A stretch of DNA of 64,000 nucleotides from Microbacterium sp. 5K110 (GTDB lineage Bacteria; Actinomycetota; Actinomycetes; Actinomycetales; Microbacteriaceae): positions 62,001 to 126,000 of the forward strand of contig NZ_VBUM01000001.1 of NCBI RefSeq assembly GCF_005774735.1, read 5' to 3'. Made by a program: the position numbers and the translations under genes. Under the pieces are notes generated by a model. That model worked only from the letters and a program-made list of their open reading frames with translations, was not told the DNA's origin and did not search any database. Below, piece by piece: positions 34,001 to 42,368 of the stretch (position 1 is its first letter; each line of letters starts with the position of its first letter).

Positions 34001-35485
34001 TCACGCTCCTCTGGCCTTCTGACCTGTCTCGTACATCGCAAGTTCGGCAGGGTGGAGCTGGTGCTGGACGACGAACGAGCGGTTCTTGATCCTCCAGAGC
34101 CCCTGCCCGGTGCCGAGGCCGGGCAGCAATCCCTGCTCAGTTCCGGTGAGTCCGAGGGCCTGCGCAGTCGCTCCGAGCTGATCGCTCTCCTGCCTGTAGA
34201 TCACCCGTGTCTCGGCGTTGGCGAGCAGGGACGAGGCGAGTGCGCGCATCGCCGAGCCCTGGTCGCCTACGTTGTCGAGGTCGCTGAGCTTGTGGAAAAT
34301 GAGCAGGTTGGCGATGCCGTAGTGCCGCGCGAGCCGCCACTGTGCATCCATCCGGCGCAGCAGCGCCGGATGCGACATGAGCCGCCACGCCTCGTCGTAC
34401 ACGACCCAGCGCGGGCCGCCCGCCGGGTCGAGCAGCGCCGACTCCATCCACGCCGACGAACACGTCATGAGCACGGAGATGAGCGTCGAGTTCTCCGCAA
34501 CCCGCGACAGGTCTAGCGACACCATCGGCAGCGACGGGTCGAAGCGCACGGTGCTCGGGCCGTCGAACAGTCCCGCCAAGTCACCGGCCACGAGTCTCCG
34601 AAGCGCGTGTCCGACGAGTCGGCCGTCCTCGGCGAGCCTGCCATCGTCGTTCTCGGCGTTCGGAGCGAGGATGCGGTCGACCACCATCGGAAGGATCGGC
34701 ACATCGGCCGAGCGCACCGCATCGGCGAGCGCGATGTCGACGGCGGTGTGCTCCAGCGGGGTGAGGCCGCGGTCGAGGACGGTCTCGGCGAGCGCGCCGA
34801 TCAGGTCGCGTCGCCGTGAGGTGACCTGGCTCTGCCACTCGGCATCGCTGAGGCCCGAAGGCCGGTGCCCTTCATCGAGGGGATTCAGCCGCGTAGACAT
34901 CCCGTGCCCCAGCATGATCGCCCGACCGCCGACCGCCTCAGCGACGGCCGTGTGCTCGCCTTTCGGATCGCCGGGGACGTACACCCTCCGACCGAATGGG
35001 ATTGACCGTGTATAGAGACTCTTGGCGAGCGAGGACTTGCCGGAGCCGACGATCCCCGCGAGCACGATGTTCGGTGCGGTGATGATGCCCTGCGCGTAGA
35101 GCACCCACGGGTCGTAGACGAACGAAGCCCCGCTGTAGAGATCCTGGCCGACGAACACGCCAGCGGAGCCGAGCCCGCCCTCGGCGAGGAACGGATACGC
35201 CCCTGCCAGCGTCGCGCTTGTGTCCTGGTGGCGCGGCAGCCGAAAACGGCCGGGCGTGCGGAGTGCTGCGGGCCGCGTCTCGCCGGACGGTGGCAGGTAG
35301 GTCGTCGCCCGCCTTGCCTCGCGTTCGGCCTCCCATGTCGCCCGCGCCCGCTCCTGCTGAGCCTTGCGGTCGGCGGTCTCGATCTTGCTCGCCGCTCGCC
35401 GTCGCGCCTTCCGCGCGGCGCGGCGCTCGCCTGCCGGGTCGAGCAGGACCGCGGTGTGCAGGCGCTCGCGGTCGCCGGGGCTCAT
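34001..35485 (-). CDS. VirB4/TraC-like conjugation ATPase
   Basis: A 494-aa cytoplasmic ATPase that would power pilus or channel assembly. The basic N-terminus (residues ~15-65) precedes the NTPase: Walker A AGIVGSGKSSLAKSLYTRS, YVPGDPKGEHTAVAEAVGG, Walker B PRWVVYDEAWRLMSHPALL, then RHYGIANLLIFHKLSDLDNV. These are the C-terminal hallmarks of VirB4; the N-terminal VirB4 half is probably supplied by the SCO6880-family protein upstream. The ATG at 35485 overlaps the previous stop (ATGA). Confidence 0.88.
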   Translation of the reverse strand: MSPGDRERLHTAVLLDPAGERRAARKARRRAASKIETADRKAQQERARATWEAEREARRATTYLPPSGETRPAALRTPGRFRLPRHQDTSATLAGAYPFLAEGGLGSAGVFVGQDLYSGASFVYDPWVLYAQGIITAPNIVLAGIVGSGKSSLAKSLYTRSIPFGRRVYVPGDPKGEHTAVAEAVGGRAIMLGHGMSTRLNPLDEGHRPSGLSDAEWQSQVTSRRRDLIGALAETVLDRGLTPLEHTAVDIALADAVRSADVPILPMVVDRILAPNAENDDGRLAEDGRLVGHALRRLVAGDLAGLFDGPSTVRFDPSLPMVSLDLSRVAENSTLISVLMTCSSAWMESALLDPAGGPRWVVYDEAWRLMSHPALLRRMDAQWRLARHYGIANLLIFHKLSDLDNVGDQGSAMRALASSLLANAETRVIYRQESDQLGATAQALGLTGTEQGLLPGLGTGQGLWRIKNRSFVVQHQLHPAELAMYETGQKARGA

Positions 35486-35919
35486 AGTGATAATCCTCGC
35501 CGGGAGCTGACCGGGAGTGCCTCGAACGGGTCGCGGGAGAACGGGTCCAACTCAGGTCGACTGGCGACAGGTGCCGGGTGCCACGCGATGTAGCTCGAAT
35601 GCTGCGACGCCTGATCGACGGCGGTCTCGGCCGACTGGACGAGTTCTGCGGCCCTGCGCAGTGCGTTGGCGGCGGCCCAAGCCTCGTCAACCCCGGCCTC
35701 GCGGTCGCCGTTGTCGAGGAACGCCTTGTCCTGGTGCAGGACATGCGCCGCCGCGACCTGCTCCAACACTTGCTCCAGGGATCGCAGCGTCCCTAGCAAC
35801 TCGCCGACCACCTGATATGTGTCCGCGGGATCAGCGAACGCACGGCTCGCGTGCGCGAGCGCCCGCACCGCCTCGCGGGCGTCTGCGGCGTCCTCTACAG
35901 GGTTGCTGAACGTCGGCAT
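35482..35919 (-). CDS. Helical protein of the transfer operon
   Basis: A 145-aa, predominantly alpha-helical protein (AADAREAVRALAHASRAFAD; YQVVGELLGTLRSLEQVLEQ; DEAWAAANALRRAAELVQSA) with a disordered C-terminus. No family recognised. It starts the proximal block of the transfer operon after the inserted CHAT gene, so it probably now depends on a promoter in 35920-36022, where an AGGTGCGCACGTT motif sits at 35951-35963. Confidence 0.7.
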   Translation of the reverse strand: MPTFSNPVEDAADAREAVRALAHASRAFADPADTYQVVGELLGTLRSLEQVLEQVAAAHVLHQDKAFLDNGDREAGVDEAWAAANALRRAAELVQSAETAVDQASQHSSYIAWHPAPVASRPELDPFSRDPFEALPVSSRRGLSL

Positions 35920-35950
35920 TTCGTCTCCCTGGCGTCTCGATCTGCCAGGA

Positions 35951-35963
35951 AGGTGCGCACGTT
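35951..35963. promoter_or_regulatory. AGGTGCGCA motif upstream of a transfer-block start
   Basis: AGGTGCGCACGTT lies 32 bp upstream of the 35919 start codon. Similar words occur upstream of ssb (28038-28050, AGGTGCGCAAGCT) and of the first pilin-like gene (40214-40226, AGGTGCGCACGCT). It may be a shared regulator site for the minus-strand units. Confidence 0.35.
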
Positions 35964-36022
35964 ATCCCCGACGTCAGAGGTCGAGGCTACGGTCGATCCG
36001 ACGACCTGTTGTGAGGAAGAGC

Positions 36023-37084
36023 ATGAGCGCAAGCACATACCGCGGCCAACTTGAGCGCAAGCGGAAGCAGCGCATCGACGCGGAAAAGAAGGCTGGAGAG
36101 TACCGCGGGAAGGAATCGAAAAAGCGAGCTGAGTCAGCGGCAGCTCGTGCTGCGGCCAGCAAGTCGAAGAGCTCCAGCACCATCCAGTCCAAGCTGCGCG
36201 AAGCCGAAAGGAAGGAATCGGAGGCTGCCGCGGCAGGTAAGGAGGCGAGTCGATGGCAGTCGCGCGCGGCCGGCTATGCCAAGGAGGAGATGGCGCTTGC
36301 CGACAAGCTCGCACGGGCAGAAGCATCCGAGAGCAACGCCGCTGAACGTAGACGCAAGCTGGACCAACAGCGTGCGGATCGGCAAGCCGCGGCCCAGCGC
36401 GCCGTTCTCGAGCGGCGGCTGAGCGCCACGGAGTCCGCCGTCTCGCAAGTCATTCGTGAGCTTCCTGCCCCGAAGCCTGAGAAGCTCCGCGTGCTGATGC
36501 TCGGCGCATCGTCGGAAGGCGATCTGCGCGTGGGGCGTGAGCAGAAGCGGATTCGTGCAGCGGTCGAGTCGGCGCTTCATCGTGACTTGGTTGAGCTGGA
36601 TGTCCGTCCTGCTGCAACGACGGCCGATCTGCTGGATGGCATCACGAAGTTCCGTCCGCACGTCGTTCACTTCTCCGGCCACAGCAATGAGGACTTGATC
36701 GTCTTCGAAGACGAAACCGATACGCCCCACGAGGGTGTGATCGTGAGCGCGCGCGCCTTCGCTGCCGCGATCAATGCAACGGACGATCCGCCCTTGCTCG
36801 TTCTTCTGAACTCCTGCCGGTCTGCTGGTCAGCTTGACGCCCTCGTTGCCGACATTGTTCCGTTCGCAATCGGCATGGCAGACGAGATTGAAGACGGTGA
36901 CGCGATCAGCTACGCGGCGCAGTTCTACGCCGCGGTGGCGAACGGACAGTCGATTAACTCGGCCCATCTGTCTGGGCAGGCGGCTCTGCAACTGGCGGGT
37001 CTCGATGGTGCCGACCTGCCGACTCTAGCCTGGGCAGAGGGCGTCGACCCATCCGCGACTTTGCTCGTGCGTCCGGCCGAGTGA
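36023..37084 (+). CDS. CHAT-domain caspase-like protease with coiled-coil N-terminus
   Basis: A 353-aa protein. Residues ~5-145 form a long basic coiled coil; ~155-350 is a CHAT protease with catalytic His220 (VVHFSGHSNED) and Cys265 (VLLNSCRSAGQ). Caspase-like CHAT enzymes act in bacterial cell-death and defence pathways, but no partner sensor is adjacent here. It is the only plus-strand gene within the transfer operon, flanked by SCO6880 and the 145-aa gene, and has its own GAGGAAG ribosome site. This points to a cargo insertion. The coiled coil might replace a sensor by self-assembly. Confidence 0.85.
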   Translation: MSASTYRGQLERKRKQRIDAEKKAGEYRGKESKKRAESAAARAAASKSKSSSTIQSKLREAERKESEAAAAGKEASRWQSRAAGYAKEEMALADKLARAEASESNAAERRRKLDQQRADRQAAAQRAVLERRLSATESAVSQVIRELPAPKPEKLRVLMLGASSEGDLRVGREQKRIRAAVESALHRDLVELDVRPAATTADLLDGITKFRPHVVHFSGHSNEDLIVFEDETDTPHEGVIVSARAFAAAINATDDPPLLVLLNSCRSAGQLDALVADIVPFAIGMADEIEDGDAISYAAQFYAAVANGQSINSAHLSGQAALQLAGLDGADLPTLAWAEGVDPSATLLVRPAE

Positions 37085-37125
37085 CTACGACCTGATCGGC
37101 GAGAGGGGACGCAGCGTGCGCGTCG

Positions 37126-38592
37126 TCACACGTCCCGACAGAGCGGGAGCGCGGCGACGGCGAATGCGGTGGCTTGCTGGCCGACGAGTCTGCGCGTTTC
37201 GCAGGACGCTTGGACCGCGGCTTGCTCGATGGCGGCGACGGCGGCATCCAACTCATCGACCGTGGGCGCGGAGACGGAGATGAGGCCGGTGTAGCGGAGC
37301 ACGCCGTGCCCTGCGGTGAGGTCGGACTCCTGCTGGAGCACGTCCTGGTACTCAGCCGTGCGTGAGGCGTCCTCGACCTGCCCGATCTTCGCGCGTTGGG
37401 TTGCGTCGGAGAGCAGGCCGACCTTCTTCTTCCGCAGGTCGCGGGCCGCGATGTCGGCGCGAACTGGCGTGCAGATGAGCGAGAACGACCGCTGCACGCC
37501 GGAGGTGAGCAGCAACGGGGCGAGGAATCCGGGGAACACCTGCGAGCGCGGCCACTCGGAGAGCCATAGCACGGTGTGGTGCGCGGAGTCGGTGCGCACG
37601 CGATCCCAGCTCTCGGTCACCGCGACCGGCCCCGCGGTGGCGAGGGAACGCCCGATGTCGGCGTGCCGCTCCAGCGCGGGCGCGGCAGCCGGGTCGTAGG
37701 CGGAACGCAGGATGACGGCGACCTCGCCAGGCGCGAGCCAGCCGGTGGTGGCGAGGTCCGCAGCGCGCAGCGCCGCGACGAGCGTGGTCATCTCCTGACG
37801 CAGCACTGCTGCAGCTCCACGAATGCCGCCGCCCGCTGAACGGATCTGTCGTCCCGAGGCGTTCATATCGAGCGCAATCGAGATGGTCGTCGCATGGCGC
37901 TCGCCGGTCGGCCCAGCACGCTCGATCAGCTCCCGGTAGGTGGTCGCAGGCCAGGAATCGTCGTCGGTGCCGTGCCTGGCCCACCATTCGGCGAGCCCCG
38001 TGCCTGAGTCCGGCAGCGTCCGCTCGCAGACCTGGAGCCGGGCAATCCGGCCCGAGCGGCACGCGGTAGCGAGCACCCGACCCCAGCCGTTGATCCGCCG
38101 CTCCTGCTCGCCCGGATCGAGCAGCACGAACGCCGGGTGCGTCACTCCCAGCACTGCGGTCAGGGTCTGAGCGTGGGGGTCGTGCACCATCGCCGCGCCC
38201 GTCTCGGGATCGACCCATTCGCGCAGCGCGGTCGCATCGCCGGGGAGCGCGAGCGTGCCGACGGGGCGCGGCTTGATGACCCGGCGGCGGAAGATCAACT
38301 GCCCTGCGGTGCTCCGCCACATCCAGCGCGACACGATGGACAGCCAGTCGACGAGCTTGCGCCCGCCCACGGGGACGACCGCGAGCAGCAGACAGCTGAG
38401 CCAGATCGGGGATGTCCAGACCAGCCCCATGCCACCGCCCGTGTAGATCGTGGCGACGACGGTGACCACGCCGATGCCCAGCACGATCAACTGCGAGATC
38501 GACAGTCCGAGCAGGATGCCACGGTGCGCGAGTCGGGAGAACTGCACGGGGGAGAGCTGCTGCTCGGGAGCCGGGGGGTGCTGGGTGGCCAT
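37126..38592 (-). CDS. SCO6880-family conjugation protein
   Basis: A 488-aa protein with two N-terminal membrane helices (residues ~27-49 and 56-76) and a large cytoplasmic part (GRVLATACRSGRIARLQVCE; DLRKKKVGLLSDATQRAKIG). It fits the SCO6880 family, the actinobacterial membrane partner encoded next to VirB4-type ATPases and probably equivalent to VirB3 plus the VirB4 N-terminal half. ATG 38592 lies 3 bp after the stop of the channel gene, so the two are coupled. Confidence 0.82.
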   Translation of the reverse strand: MATQHPPAPEQQLSPVQFSRLAHRGILLGLSISQLIVLGIGVVTVVATIYTGGGMGLVWTSPIWLSCLLLAVVPVGGRKLVDWLSIVSRWMWRSTAGQLIFRRRVIKPRPVGTLALPGDATALREWVDPETGAAMVHDPHAQTLTAVLGVTHPAFVLLDPGEQERRINGWGRVLATACRSGRIARLQVCERTLPDSGTGLAEWWARHGTDDDSWPATTYRELIERAGPTGERHATTISIALDMNASGRQIRSAGGGIRGAAAVLRQEMTTLVAALRAADLATTGWLAPGEVAVILRSAYDPAAAPALERHADIGRSLATAGPVAVTESWDRVRTDSAHHTVLWLSEWPRSQVFPGFLAPLLLTSGVQRSFSLICTPVRADIAARDLRKKKVGLLSDATQRAKIGQVEDASRTAEYQDVLQQESDLTAGHGVLRYTGLISVSAPTVDELDAAVAAIEQAAVQASCETRRLVGQQATAFAVAALPLCRDV

Positions 38593-38595
38593 GTT

Positions 38596-39885
38596 CTACC
38601 CCTTCCTCGGCGCTACGGGTATCGGCGGCGTGGATGTCTCCGCGTGCCCGGCTGCTGCGCCGCCGACCGCGGCACCGACTTTCGGCCCAGTCGTCGCCGC
38701 GGCTTTGACAACCTGCGCCCCGACGACGGCTGCGGCCGCGGGGCCGGCCGCTGCTGCCCCGGCACCTGCCGCGCCTCCCGAGGCCGCCGCTCCGCCACCG
38801 GAAGCGGCCGCCCCGCCACCTGCGCCCGCAGCGCTGCCTGCTGCGCCACTTGCAGCGGGAGCTGTGCTCGGCGCGGGAGGAGTCCCGCCTCTCGCGCCGC
38901 TTTGCCCTCCGAGGACGGACTTTGCCGCGTTCGGCTGGGCCTTGACCGGCAGCGGGACGGGCCGGTTGAGCGCCGACTTCGCTTCCTGCTCGCTCGACAT
39001 CGCGTGGTACATGTCGAAGCCCACGAACGAGATGAACTTGTACGTCAGGTACGGCGCGAACGCGGCGATGAACATCAGCACGACGCCCGAGATCGGGTCA
39101 CTGATCGAGGCGAGGTCGAGGTCGATGGGCGCGCTGATCTGCCCAATGGCGACCAGGAACACGACGACGATGACGAGCTTCGAGAAGATGAGCGCCACGA
39201 CGAACGCCGCCCAGCGTCCGAACCAACCCTTCGCGGCATCCCAGGTGAACCCGGCGAGTGCGATGGGCGCGAAGACAATGGCGACCAGCAGAAGCGCCTT
39301 ACGGACAAGCAGCGTGAACCACACGATGCCCGCACCCGCGATGCCGAGCCCGGCAAGGAAGATCGTGATGATCGCACCGACACCGGGCGAGGCGATGTTG
39401 ATCGTCGTCAGCCCAGCGGCGAGCAGTGCCATGCGGTCACCGATGCCTTCCATCGTGTTGCCAGTCGCCTGCACGATGCCGATGGTGAGCTGATCGGTGA
39501 CCTCCAACAGGGTCGCGGTGAGGGTGATGGCGACGAACGATCCGAGCACCGACTTGGCAAGTCCCACGCCCGCGCGCGACAGTGCCATCGGATCTCGATG
39601 CACGAGCCCGGTGATGAGCTGGAGGCAGAAGAAGACGAGCATGACGAAGATCGCCACCCCGAACAGCACGTTATAGACCGAGACGTACTGGCTTCCGGTC
39701 ACGTCGACGAGCGTGGTCGAGTCGAACACTGCCCACACGCTCTCGAACAGCCAGGCGGCGGCCTGCCCCATTGCCTGCGCAAGCCAGTCGAACGGCGCGG
39801 AGATGAGCGACGCAGTTCCCTCACCCACGGCATCGCACACTGACGCGATGACGGGCACATCACAAACACTCATCGGCTCAGCCAT
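38596..39885 (-). CDS. TrbL/VirB6-like polytopic channel protein
   Basis: A 429-aa protein with six or more TM helices between residues ~65 and 285 (VYNVLFGVAIFVMLVFFCLQ; LLLVAIVFAPIALAGFTWDA; LIFSKLVIVVVFLVAIGQIS), the layout of VirB6/TrbL conjugation channels and of SCO6881. The tail (~320-429) is Ala/Gly/Pro-rich low complexity, probably periplasmic or cytosolic linker. Two cysteines near the N-terminus (VCDVPVIASVCDAV) could form a disulfide. Middle of the transfer operon. Confidence 0.85.
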   Translation of the reverse strand: MAEPMSVCDVPVIASVCDAVGEGTASLISAPFDWLAQAMGQAAAWLFESVWAVFDSTTLVDVTGSQYVSVYNVLFGVAIFVMLVFFCLQLITGLVHRDPMALSRAGVGLAKSVLGSFVAITLTATLLEVTDQLTIGIVQATGNTMEGIGDRMALLAAGLTTINIASPGVGAIITIFLAGLGIAGAGIVWFTLLVRKALLLVAIVFAPIALAGFTWDAAKGWFGRWAAFVVALIFSKLVIVVVFLVAIGQISAPIDLDLASISDPISGVVLMFIAAFAPYLTYKFISFVGFDMYHAMSSEQEAKSALNRPVPLPVKAQPNAAKSVLGGQSGARGGTPPAPSTAPAASGAAGSAAGAGGGAAASGGGAAASGGAAGAGAAAAGPAAAAVVGAQVVKAAATTGPKVGAAVGGAAAGHAETSTPPIPVAPRKG

Positions 39886-39903
39886 CTCAACTCGGTCGTG
39901 GTG

Positions 39904-40173
39904 CTAGACCGACTGGCCGACGTTCCAGAAGAAGTTGACCAGGGTGACGGATGCCCCGCAGATGATGGCCGCGCCGCACGAGACGAGCACGCCGACCTTG
40001 CCCCGGCTGGCGAGGTGCGGATTCGAGCTGTTCGCCCCGTAGCCCCAGACCACGGCCGAGATGATGAGGGCGAGGACAGCGAGGATGAGCCCCACGGTCA
40101 TGGCCGCGCCGACGATGACGCGGAGCTGCTCGATGCCGGGCAACCCGTCGGTATTGGGATCGATGTCGATCAC
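39904..40173 (-). CDS. Pilin-like two-TM protein (DUF6112 type), copy 1
   Basis: An 89-aa protein with two TM helices: LRVIVGAAMTVGLILAVLAL and VGVLVSCGAAIICGASVTLV, joined by a short polar loop. This VirB2-like size and topology, next to the VirB6-like gene, suggests a pilin or channel-lining subunit (DUF6112). GTG 40173 follows an AGGAG-type site. A second, related copy lies just upstream at 40245. Confidence 0.75.
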   Translation of the reverse strand: MIDIDPNTDGLPGIEQLRVIVGAAMTVGLILAVLALIISAVVWGYGANSSNPHLASRGKVGVLVSCGAAIICGASVTLVNFFWNVGQSV

Positions 40174-40213
40174 TGTGTGCTCCTTCAGCAGGCGAGGGAC
40201 GCCTTTACCCTGT

Positions 40214-40226
40214 AGGTGCGCACGCT
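40214..40226. promoter_or_regulatory. AGGTGCGCA motif upstream of pilin-like copy 1
   Basis: AGGTGCGCACGCT in the 71-bp gap between the two pilin-like genes, 41 bp before the start at 40173; related to the words at 28038 and 35951. Confidence 0.35.
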
Positions 40227-40244
40227 GTCCCGATTGGATTGGCC

Positions 40245-40511
40245 TCAGATGCCCGCGCCGACTCCGAGCAGGAAGTTGACCCAGGTGACGCCGAGGCCGG
40301 CGAGTGCGGCAGCTCCGACGGAGACGAGGAATCCGGTGCGCGCGCGGACAGCCGAAGTGATGTTGCCGTTCGCCGACGAGATCGCCCACACCGCGGCGCA
40401 GATGACGAGCATGAGCACGGCGAGGATGAGCACGACGGTGAGCAGCGCGCCAACGATGGCGCGCAGTTCTGCCTGACCGCCGACGGCTCCGAAGTCGGGG
40501 AATATGTCCAT
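40245..40511 (-). CDS. Pilin-like two-TM protein (DUF6112 type), copy 2
   Basis: An 88-aa protein with the same two-helix plan as its neighbour (LRAIVGALLTVVLILAVLML; LVSVGAAALAGLGVTWVNFL). A tandem duplication that has diverged clearly; the two may form a heteromeric pilus or have separate roles. ATG 40511 lies one base after the stop of the M23 hydrolase gene. Confidence 0.75.
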   Translation of the reverse strand: MDIFPDFGAVGGQAELRAIVGALLTVVLILAVLMLVICAAVWAISSANGNITSAVRARTGFLVSVGAAALAGLGVTWVNFLLGVGAGI

Positions 40512-40512
40512 G

Positions 40513-41682
40513 TCATGCGGCCATCTGCGCTGAGCAGAGTGCCGCGGTGCCTGCGGCATCGAGGTTCTGCACTCCGTGAGCGGCAAGCCACGGCTCGGCA
40601 TCGACGGCCGCTGCGTTCGCCCCGCCTGGCCGGATCTCGAAATGCAGGTGGGCTCCGGTCGACCTGCCCGCCGAACCGACGTTGCCGATGTGCTGCCCGG
40701 CAACGACGCGATCCCCGACGCTGACGAGGACGCCGCTCTGCCACATGTGCGCGTAGGCGGAGGCGATGCGCTCGCCGCCGATGGTGTGCTCGATGATGAT
40801 GAGGTTGCCGTAGCCGCCCGACGGTCCGGCGAAGCTGACCACGCCATCGGCGAGCGCGAGGATCGGCGTGCCGTCGTCGGCAGCCCAGTCCGTTCCTGAG
40901 TGGAACGCTCGCTCACCAGTGAAGGGGTCTTCGCGCCACCCGAAGTCGCTGGTGTTCACCCACGTCCCGCTCGGCAGCGGGAAGACGATGGCGGTCGTCT
41001 CGGGTACCTCGCCGAGCGGGGTACCGCCCGGCGTGGTTTCGGCGCGGCGCGTGAGTGCAGCGAGGATCGCCTCGGCGACCGGCTGGTAGTTCTGGTAGCG
41101 GTCGGGATATGCCGAGACCTCGACCGCTTGCGCTGCCTCGCTAGGGTCGAGGTGCTGCCAGTCGGGTATGTCGAGCAGTCCGCGCGGTGATGGGTAGTTC
41201 GGTCCGCTCGAACCTCCGTAGAAGGCGCGCGATTGGTAGGTCGCGTTCATCAGCTCGGCGACGGTGCCCCATCCTGCACTCGGACGCATTTGGAACAGGC
41301 CGAGAGAGTCGTGATCGCTGCCCTCTCCGTCGTTCGGGAAATCGCTCGACTCTGGAATCGCAGCCGAGTTTGCGAGCATTCGTAGCCGCGCCTCGGTGAG
41401 TGCGGCCATGAGCGCGATGACGATGCCAGCGCGACCAACGCCCTCGGTCTGCGCGCCGACCGTGATGATGGTGGCTGCATGGGTTAGCTGCTCATGGTTG
41501 AGGGTCACGGTCTCGCCCGCGCGCGTCGTGGCTGTGAGCGACTCCGGGATCGGCCCGACAACGAGCGAGCTTGACGAGAGACATGCGGCGAATACCGCGG
41601 GCGACACGAGCAGACCCACGCCGACCAGGCTCATGGGGAGCACTGCGACGAGGGTGGCGATGACCACAACGAGCTTCTTCAT
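40513..41682 (-). CDS. Cell-wall hydrolase with M23 metallopeptidase domain
   Basis: An exported peptidoglycan hydrolase of ~389 aa that would open the wall for the conjugation channel. Signal/anchor helix: KKLVVVIATLVAVLPM to PAVFAA. Middle: a segment GEGSDHDSLGLFQMRPSAGW that resembles the lysozyme/SLT active-site region. C-terminal M23 domain: zinc ligands in AFHSGTDWAA and AHLHFEIRPG, plus DFGWREDPFTG and YAHMW. ATG 41682 is given; a TTG at 41697 would overlap the upstream stop (TTGA). Confidence 0.88.
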   Translation of the reverse strand: MKKLVVVIATLVAVLPMSLVGVGLLVSPAVFAACLSSSSLVVGPIPESLTATTRAGETVTLNHEQLTHAATIITVGAQTEGVGRAGIVIALMAALTEARLRMLANSAAIPESSDFPNDGEGSDHDSLGLFQMRPSAGWGTVAELMNATYQSRAFYGGSSGPNYPSPRGLLDIPDWQHLDPSEAAQAVEVSAYPDRYQNYQPVAEAILAALTRRAETTPGGTPLGEVPETTAIVFPLPSGTWVNTSDFGWREDPFTGERAFHSGTDWAADDGTPILALADGVVSFAGPSGGYGNLIIIEHTIGGERIASAYAHMWQSGVLVSVGDRVVAGQHIGNVGSAGRSTGAHLHFEIRPGGANAAAVDAEPWLAAHGVQNLDAAGTAALCSAQMAA

Positions 41683-41693
41683 GCGGGTGCCGA

Positions 41694-42368
41694 TCAACGC
41701 AGGGGGTTGTCAAGCTCGGAGATGCGAAGCGCGCGGCAGGTATCGAAGGTCGGCTCGCAGGTGATGAAGACGGTGAACGCGACTTCGTGGGAGCTGGTCA
41801 CGGGCTCGGTGCCGTGGATACCCTCGCGTTGCCGAATGCCGGTGATCGTGTACGCGACGGTGCCTGGAAGGATCTGTCCCTCGGCTGCCTGCTCGAGCGC
41901 CGTCGCCCACTCGTCCGGCACGAACACGTCGTTGATGTCGAGCCATTGGCGGGTCTGCATCGTGCGGAGCTGCGCCCAGGCGTCCGCGGTCGGGAGATAG
42001 GTGCGCACGTCAGAGGCGAGTCCGGCGGTCTCATTGCCGGAGGGGTCGCCCACATTCACGATGGCCTGCGCGTAGTCGGTCGGCCCGAACTCGGTCGCGG
42101 TGTCCCATGTGAACAGCGCGATGGCGAGGGCTCGCGCGAACGTCTCGGGGTCGTCGGACTCACGGATGGCGGGCGGCGCGCTCGATGTCGGGAACGGTGC
42201 GTTGGTGGAAGCGCCTGATGGGCCGCTCGTGGAGCTGCCGCCCGGCGAAGGCTCGGATCGAGGTGCGAGCAGCAACCCGTAGAGCCCGACTCCGACGAGG
42301 ACGGCAAGCACGGCGGCACCGACGATCAGGAGGATCATGAGGCGACGAGGGAAGCGAGTCTGCGGCAT
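41694..42368 (-). CDS. Single-pass membrane protein of the transfer operon (VirB8-like position)
   Basis: A 224-aa protein with one N-terminal TM helix (RLMILLIVGAAVLAVLVGVG), a Ser/Pro/Gly-rich linker (residues ~36-68) and a globular extracytoplasmic domain (PETFARALAIALFTWDTATE; LEQAAEGQILPGTVAYTITG) with two cysteines near the end. Topology and place match VirB8/TcpC-like structural components, but sequence identity is not evident. TGATG overlap with the ParB-like gene. Confidence 0.75.
   Translation of the reverse strand: MPQTRFPRRLMILLIVGAAVLAVLVGVGLYGLLLAPRSEPSPGGSSTSGPSGASTNAPFPTSSAPPAIRESDDPETFARALAIALFTWDTATEFGPTDYAQAIVNVGDPSGNETAGLASDVRTYLPTADAWAQLRTMQTRQWLDINDVFVPDEWATALEQAAEGQILPGTVAYTITGIRQREGIHGTEPVTSSHEVAFTVFITCEPTFDTCRALRISELDNPLR

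Noticed and set aside
38630-38900. Ala/Gly/Pro-coding repetitive stretch that could suggest a DNA repeat array
   Set aside because: It is explained as the low-complexity tail of the TrbL/VirB6-like protein; no regular DNA unit was found.
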